This document shows positions 6,605 through 9,428 of a stretch of DNA of 9,428 nucleotides, one piece after another. The DNA lies in assembly GCA_004298605.1 (NCBI GenBank), contig SCPW01000379.1:1-9428 (forward strand), given 5' to 3'. The notes below the pieces were generated by a model. The model saw only the letters and a list, made by a program, of their open reading frames with translations. It searched no databases and had not been told where the DNA came from. Each line of letters begins with the position of its first letter. The stretch's first letter is position 1. The position numbers and the translations under genes are program-made. Source of the DNA: Gallionella sp. GTDB taxonomy: Bacteria; Pseudomonadota; Gammaproteobacteria; Burkholderiales; Gallionellaceae.

Positions 6605-6610
6605 TGAGTT

Positions 6611-7435
6611 ATGGATATTGTTCTGCTGCTCAAAGCCGCCCTCCTCGGCATCGTCGAAGGGTTGACCGAATTCCTGCCGATCTCTTCCACCGGCCACCTG
6701 ATTATCCTCGGCGACCTGCTCGGCTATAACGACGAGACCAGCAAGGTATTCAAAATTGTCATTCAGCTCGCCGCTATTCTCGCGGTGTGCTGGGATTACC
6801 GCGAACGCCTGACGAAAATGGTGGCAGGCCTGCCCGGCGACCCTGCCGCACAGCGCTTTGCCAGCCTGCTGTTCATCGGCTTTTTGCCGGCCGCCGTGCT
6901 GGGGCTGATGTTTCACTCCGCCATCAAGGCGCTGCTGTTTAACCCGATTACCGTGGCCACCGCGTTGATAGCCGGCGGGTTCGTCATCCTGTATGTGGAA
7001 AAACGCGCCTATCACCCGCGCATCCAGACAGTGGATGAAATGCGCTGGCCGGATGCGCTCAAGGTCGGCTTCGCCCAGGCGCTGGCGATGATTCCCGGCA
7101 CTTCGCGTTCCGGCGCGACCATCATGGGCGGGCTGATTTTCGGCATGTCGCGCAAGGCGGCAACGGAGTTTTCTTTCTTTCTTTCCATCCCCACCATGTT
7201 CGCCGCCACCGCCTACGATCTGTACAAAAACTGGGGGATGCTGCACATGGCCGATTTGCCGGTGTTCGCGGTGGGCTTCGCCGCTTCGTTCCTCGCCGCG
7301 ATGTGGGCGGTGAAGAGCTTCATCCGCTTCATCTCGAACCACACCTTCGTGGTGTTCGCCTGGTATCGCATCGTGTTCGGCCTGGTCGTGCTGGGGACGG
7401 CATACAGCGGCATGGTGAGCTGGTCGCCAATGTAA
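6611..7435 (+). CDS. uppP: Undecaprenyl-diphosphatase UppP (BacA)
   Basis: This inner-membrane enzyme dephosphorylates undecaprenyl pyrophosphate to the monophosphate, recycling the lipid carrier for peptidoglycan and other envelope polymers; overexpression in other bacteria gives bacitracin resistance. The 274-residue protein is of normal family length and strongly hydrophobic throughout, with about seven or eight membrane helices. The first signature, [14 protein letters not shown], covers residues 16-29 and includes the catalytic E16 and E20, S26 and H29. The second, PGTSRSGAT, is at 162-170 and holds the conserved Arg (R166). Both are intact. The ATG at 6611 gives the standard N-terminus, a hydrophobic helix directly before the Glu motif. 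The ribosome binding site is weak (the bases just before are CGTCGCTGAGTT). It runs in the same direction as the LOG gene and converges on the copper receptor gene. Confidence 0.96.
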   Translation: MDIVLLLKAALLGIVEGLTEFLPISSTGHLIILGDLLGYNDETSKVFKIVIQLAAILAVCWDYRERLTKMVAGLPGDPAAQRFASLLFIGFLPAAVLGLMFHSAIKALLFNPITVATALIAGGFVILYVEKRAYHPRIQTVDEMRWPDALKVGFAQALAMIPGTSRSGATIMGGLIFGMSRKAATEFSFFLSIPTMFAATAYDLYKNWGMLHMADLPVFAVGFAASFLAAMWAVKSFIRFISNHTFVVFAWYRIVFGLVVLGTAYSGMVSWSPM

Positions 7436-7449
7436 TTCAGTGAGGTAAA

Positions 7450-7468
7450 CCCCCGGCATAGCCGGGGG
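7450..7468. repeat. GC hairpin, copy 1 (CCCCCGGC-type)
   Basis: CCCCCGGC and GCCGGGGG form a perfect 8-bp stem around an ATA loop, 14 bases after the uppP stop. The same stem recurs at 7690-7708 with a TTT loop. No T-run follows on the plus strand, so intrinsic termination of uppP is uncertain. A short dispersed palindrome is the better description. Confidence 0.7.
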
Positions 7469-7481
7469 ACTAAGTAAGGTT

Positions 7482-7500
7482 CGACCGTGTGATACGGTCG
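7482..7500. repeat. Hairpin between uppP and the repeat pair
   Basis: CGACCGT and ACGGTCG form a perfect 7-bp stem with a 5-base loop (GTGAT). A short TTTTATT lies several bases further on, at 7507-7513, too far for a standard terminator but possibly contributing to weak termination of uppP. Confidence 0.5.
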
Positions 7501-7504
7501 CTCC

Positions 7505-7630
7505 AGTTTTATTCCCTCCCCTTCAAGGGGAGGGTTAGGGTGGGGATGGGTTTGAGTGGTGGAGCAGATACGTACAGCGTAACCCCCACCCCCATCCCAA
7601 CCTTCCCCCTGAAGGGGAAGGAGGAAAACT
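7505..7630. repeat. Inverted pair of hairpin-plus-G-tail repeats
   Basis: The two ends are imperfect terminal inverted repeats: 7505-7534 matches the reverse complement of 7601-7630 at about 25 of 30 positions, both beginning AGTTTT and running into a C/G hairpin. Hairpin one is 7514-7534 (10-bp arms CCCTCCCCTT / AAGGGGAGGG), followed by the tail TTAGGGTGGGGATGGG. Hairpin two is 7601-7621 (8-bp arms), with its tail on the minus strand across 7582-7600. The tails therefore point inward, opposite to the arrangement in polA. The segment between the tails (about 7551-7581) has no recognisable content. The element encodes no protein I would trust and looks like a small non-autonomous repeat of about 126 bp. 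Confidence 0.8.
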
Positions 7631-7632
7631 TT

Positions 7633-7681
7633 GCCGCCTTCAGGCGGCTCACGGTTTTATCGGCCCCTTTGAGGGGCTCAC
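7633..7681. repeat. Tandem short hairpins, each ending in CTCAC
   Basis: Two small palindromes occur in the same orientation. GCCGCC/GGCGGC (7633-7638 with 7643-7648, loop TTCA) is followed by TCAC. GCCCCT/AGGGGC (7663-7668 with 7672-7677, loop TTG) is also followed by TCAC. The shared GGCTCAC is at 7646-7652 and 7675-7681. The stems differ in sequence while the layout and tail are conserved, which suggests repeated units of one structural type. Confidence 0.55.
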
Positions 7682-7689
7682 CTAATAAG

Positions 7690-7708
7690 CCCCCGGCTTT
7701 GCCGGGGG
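7690..7708. repeat. GC hairpin, copy 2 (CCCCCGGC-type)
   Basis: CCCCCGGC and GCCGGGGG pair perfectly over 8 bp around a TTT loop. The stem is identical to that at 7450-7468, so this is a repeated element; only the three-base loop differs. The two copies bracket the rest of the hairpin cluster. Confidence 0.7.
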
Positions 7709-7734
7709 TAATTTAACTCCGTTTCCATGCCGAT

Positions 7735-7760
7735 AAAAAAACCGCCGGGAACTCCGGCGG
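7735..7760 (-). terminator. Intrinsic terminator of the copper receptor gene
   Basis: On the minus strand, CCGCCGG (7754-7760) pairs with CCGGCGG (7742-7748) over 7 bp with a 5-base loop, and a run of seven T (seven A at 7735-7741 on the plus strand) follows directly. This is a textbook rho-independent terminator, located 24 bases after the stop codon at 7784-7786. On the plus strand it lacks a proper T-run, so it mainly serves the minus-strand gene. Confidence 0.88.
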
Positions 7761-7783
7761 CTTTCCGGTTATGCAACACAAAT

Positions 7784-9428
7784 TCAATCGAACTTGAAGT
7801 TCGCCTTCAGCCACAGGTTGCGCCCCATTTCGTTGACGCGCGTGGTGGTAGTGAAGCCCGTCACCGCGCTGCCGCCGCGGCTGATGTGTTCGGCATAGCT
7901 CTTGTCGAACAGATTGTCGATGCCCGCCGTGATCTGCGCACCCTTGCCGGCGCGATAGGCGCCGTTCACCGAGAACACGCCGAAGCCGCCCGTGCGGCCG
8001 ATGTCCTGGCCGACGATGTTGCCCTTGCTGGCATCAAAGCGATCCTGTTCGGAAACCAGGCGCAACAGCGAACCGACCGCCCAGACCTTGTTGTCATAAG
8101 TCAGGCCGAGGCGCCCTTCCAGCGGCGGCAATTGCGCCAGCGCCGTGCCATCGGTGTCGTTGTCGCCATGCACGTAGGCCAGCGTGGCATCCGCTTTCCA
8201 GGTGGCTGCAAGCGCGTAGGAAAGGCTCGCCTCGCCGCCCCATGTGGTGGCGCCCACATTCCGGACTACGGTCGTGGTGCGCGTGCCCGGCCCCATCAAG
8301 GCGGGCTTGACGTAGTTCTGCTGCACCATGAGATAGTCGCTAACCTTGCTGTAGAAGCCGGATACGGACGCCGACAGTTTGTCGTTTTTGTAGACCATCC
8401 CGGCATCGAGCTGATCGGTTTTTTCCGGGTTGGAATCGAAGGCGCTCAATGTGCCCACGCTTTCCTTGCTCGCGGAAATCAGCTCCCAGTAATCCGGGAA
8501 ACGTTCGGTGTGCCCAAAGCCGGCATAGAACGTGGCGGGCACACCGGCAAGATCGTGCTCGTAGCGGCCAAAACCGCTGCCCAGGGTATCCGAGCGTTCT
8601 TTGCCGGACGTCGGATTCGCCGGGGTGGACATCCCGATGGTGATCGTCGCGCGCTTGTCTTGGGCGTTCCAGTCGTCGACGCGCAGGCCGACAATAAATT
8701 TGTCGCGCTCGCCGGGCAGGTAGACCAGTTCGCCAAACAAGCCGTAGTTGCGGAAACTGGCATCCTCGACGCGGGGTTTCGCGTCATAAGCGCCCATCAA
8801 ACCGGGCGCGGCGCCCATGCGGTTGGTATGCTCGTTGGATTGCGCATCCACCCCGGCCTTGAGCTGTTTCGCGCCAGAAAGATTGAACGTGCCGACGATT
8901 CTTCCGCCCGTTGTCGTGCGGTCCGGGTTCATCGCGGCCATCATGCCCGCAGGGTTGCCGCCCGCGCGCAGGCTGTAGCTGTCCATGACGTGGTCAACGT
9001 AATTGCGAAAAGCCTGCGCCTCGATTTTCTCCAGCGTTGCGGAAAGATGGTTCTTCTCGAACTTGAAACCGTAGTTTTCGCGGTCGAACCTGGAACCATC
9101 CACGGTGCGGTCGGCATAGGCCGCCTGGCCATCGCTGCGCGCGGCCGACAACTCGACCCGGGTATCGTTGTCCGGTGTCCAGCCCACGGCGCCGCTGGTG
9201 CTCCAGCGGTTGAAGGCGGAATGGACGGCGCGGCCGTCGCCATCCTTGTAATCGTTCTGATCCGAGCGGGTGGCCGTGCCCTGAACGTAATAATCCGGCG
9301 TGCCGGCACGGATATCGGCCACCTGATCGTTGCGCCCAAAACTGCCTGCCATCAGGCTGCCGTCAAATTTCCAGCCCGGCTGGTCGAGGCGTTTGACGGT
9401 GCGCTCGAACAGCACCGTGCCGGCAGAG
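7784..9428 (-). CDS. TonB-dependent copper receptor (OprC/NosA type), C-terminal part; 5' end outside window
   Basis: About 547 residues are visible, reading from the window edge to the TGA at 7784-7786. The visible part starts SAGTVLFERTVKRLDQPGW, the point where the plug domain of a TonB-dependent receptor meets the barrel. It continues as amphipathic beta-strands and ends in the aromatic outer-membrane barrel terminus (NLWLKANFKFD). Segments such as GSFGRNDQVADIRAGTPDYY, DYKDGDG and NYVDHVMDSYSLR are, to my recollection, typical of the copper receptor subfamily (TIGR01778; Pseudomonas OprC and NosA), which binds and imports copper at the outer membrane using TonB energy. Met-rich patches (AGMMAAMNPD; RMGAAPGLMGAYD) suit copper binding, but I cannot map the known ligands with certainty. 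Signal peptide, TonB box and most of the plug are missing because the window ends. There are no frameshifts in the visible part. Metal specificity is an inference. Confidence 0.85.
   Translation of the reverse strand, partial: SAGTVLFERTVKRLDQPGWKFDGSLMAGSFGRNDQVADIRAGTPDYYVQGTATRSDQNDYKDGDGRAVHSAFNRWSTSGAVGWTPDNDTRVELSAARSDGQAAYADRTVDGSRFDRENYGFKFEKNHLSATLEKIEAQAFRNYVDHVMDSYSLRAGGNPAGMMAAMNPDRTTTGGRIVGTFNLSGAKQLKAGVDAQSNEHTNRMGAAPGLMGAYDAKPRVEDASFRNYGLFGELVYLPGERDKFIVGLRVDDWNAQDKRATITIGMSTPANPTSGKERSDTLGSGFGRYEHDLAGVPATFYAGFGHTERFPDYWELISASKESVGTLSAFDSNPEKTDQLDAGMVYKNDKLSASVSGFYSKVSDYLMVQQNYVKPALMGPGTRTTTVVRNVGATTWGGEASLSYALAATWKADATLAYVHGDNDTDGTALAQLPPLEGRLGLTYDNKVWAVGSLLRLVSEQDRFDASKGNIVGQDIGRTGGFGVFSVNGAYRAGKGAQITAGIDNLFDKSYAEHISRGGSAVTGFTTTTRVNEMGRNLWLKANFKFD

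Noticed and set aside
6401..7459. 352-residue open frame on the minus strand opposite uppP
   Set aside because: It is His/Gln/Arg-rich with no domain, and lies entirely across intact uppP and its leader.
7489..7716. 75-residue open frame across the intergenic repeats
   Set aside because: It is a translation of palindromic repeats (for example FPLKGKE), not a gene; the same peptide appears inside PolA because the same repeat is there.
7436..7783. CRISPR array or integron attC sites in the hairpin-rich gap
   Set aside because: There are no regularly spaced identical repeats with spacers and no attC core sites or cassette genes; the hairpins are of several unrelated types.

Overview
The window looks like a betaproteobacterial chromosome, probably in or near Nitrosomonadales/Gallionellaceae. 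That placement is an inference from protein flavour, high GC and the abundance of short palindromic repeats; no rRNA or other marker is present to confirm it. Most genes are housekeeping. Two stretches, about 2087-2911 and 7436-7783, are repeat-rich or eroded accessory sequence.

Layout. (1) 1-1603, plus strand: the end of phoU followed by ppx (exopolyphosphatase), overlapping by one base, forming a phosphate/polyphosphate module. (2) 1676-2086, plus: a small conserved protein of unknown function. (3) 2087-2911: a degenerate repeat, a remnant resembling a sorbosone/PQQ-type sugar dehydrogenase, a small two-helix membrane protein of lower GC on the minus strand, and a 29-bp perfect inverted repeat directly behind polA. 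(4) 2912-5731, minus: complete polA with all three enzymatic domains. Its linker between the 5'-nuclease and 3'-5' exonuclease domains carries an in-frame palindromic repeat pair. (5) 5752-6468, plus, divergent from polA across about 20 bp: a LOG-family nucleotide phosphoribohydrolase. (6) 6611-7435, plus: uppP (undecaprenyl-diphosphatase), with a short structured leader. (7) 7436-7783: a convergent intergenic region packed with about eight hairpins, including a second, inverted copy of the repeat pair found in polA. (8) 7784-9428, minus: most of a TonB-dependent copper receptor, running off the right edge.

The genes do not form one pathway. phoU-ppx handle phosphate sensing and polyphosphate degradation, polA handles replication and repair, LOG handles nucleotide monophosphate hydrolysis, uppP recycles the cell-wall lipid carrier, and the last gene takes up copper at the outer membrane.

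The main point of interest is the repeat family. At least four clear units (about 4744-4783, 4792-4829, 7514-7550 and 7582-7621) combine a short C/G hairpin with a G-rich tail able to form a G-quadruplex, and they occur as inverted pairs. One pair sits inside the polA reading frame. It is flanked by an 11-bp direct repeat whose copies are exactly 96 bp (32 codons) apart, so precise loss would leave a PolA of about 907 residues in frame. This resembles the protein-coding palindromic elements described in Rickettsia, but in an unrelated lineage and with a different sequence.
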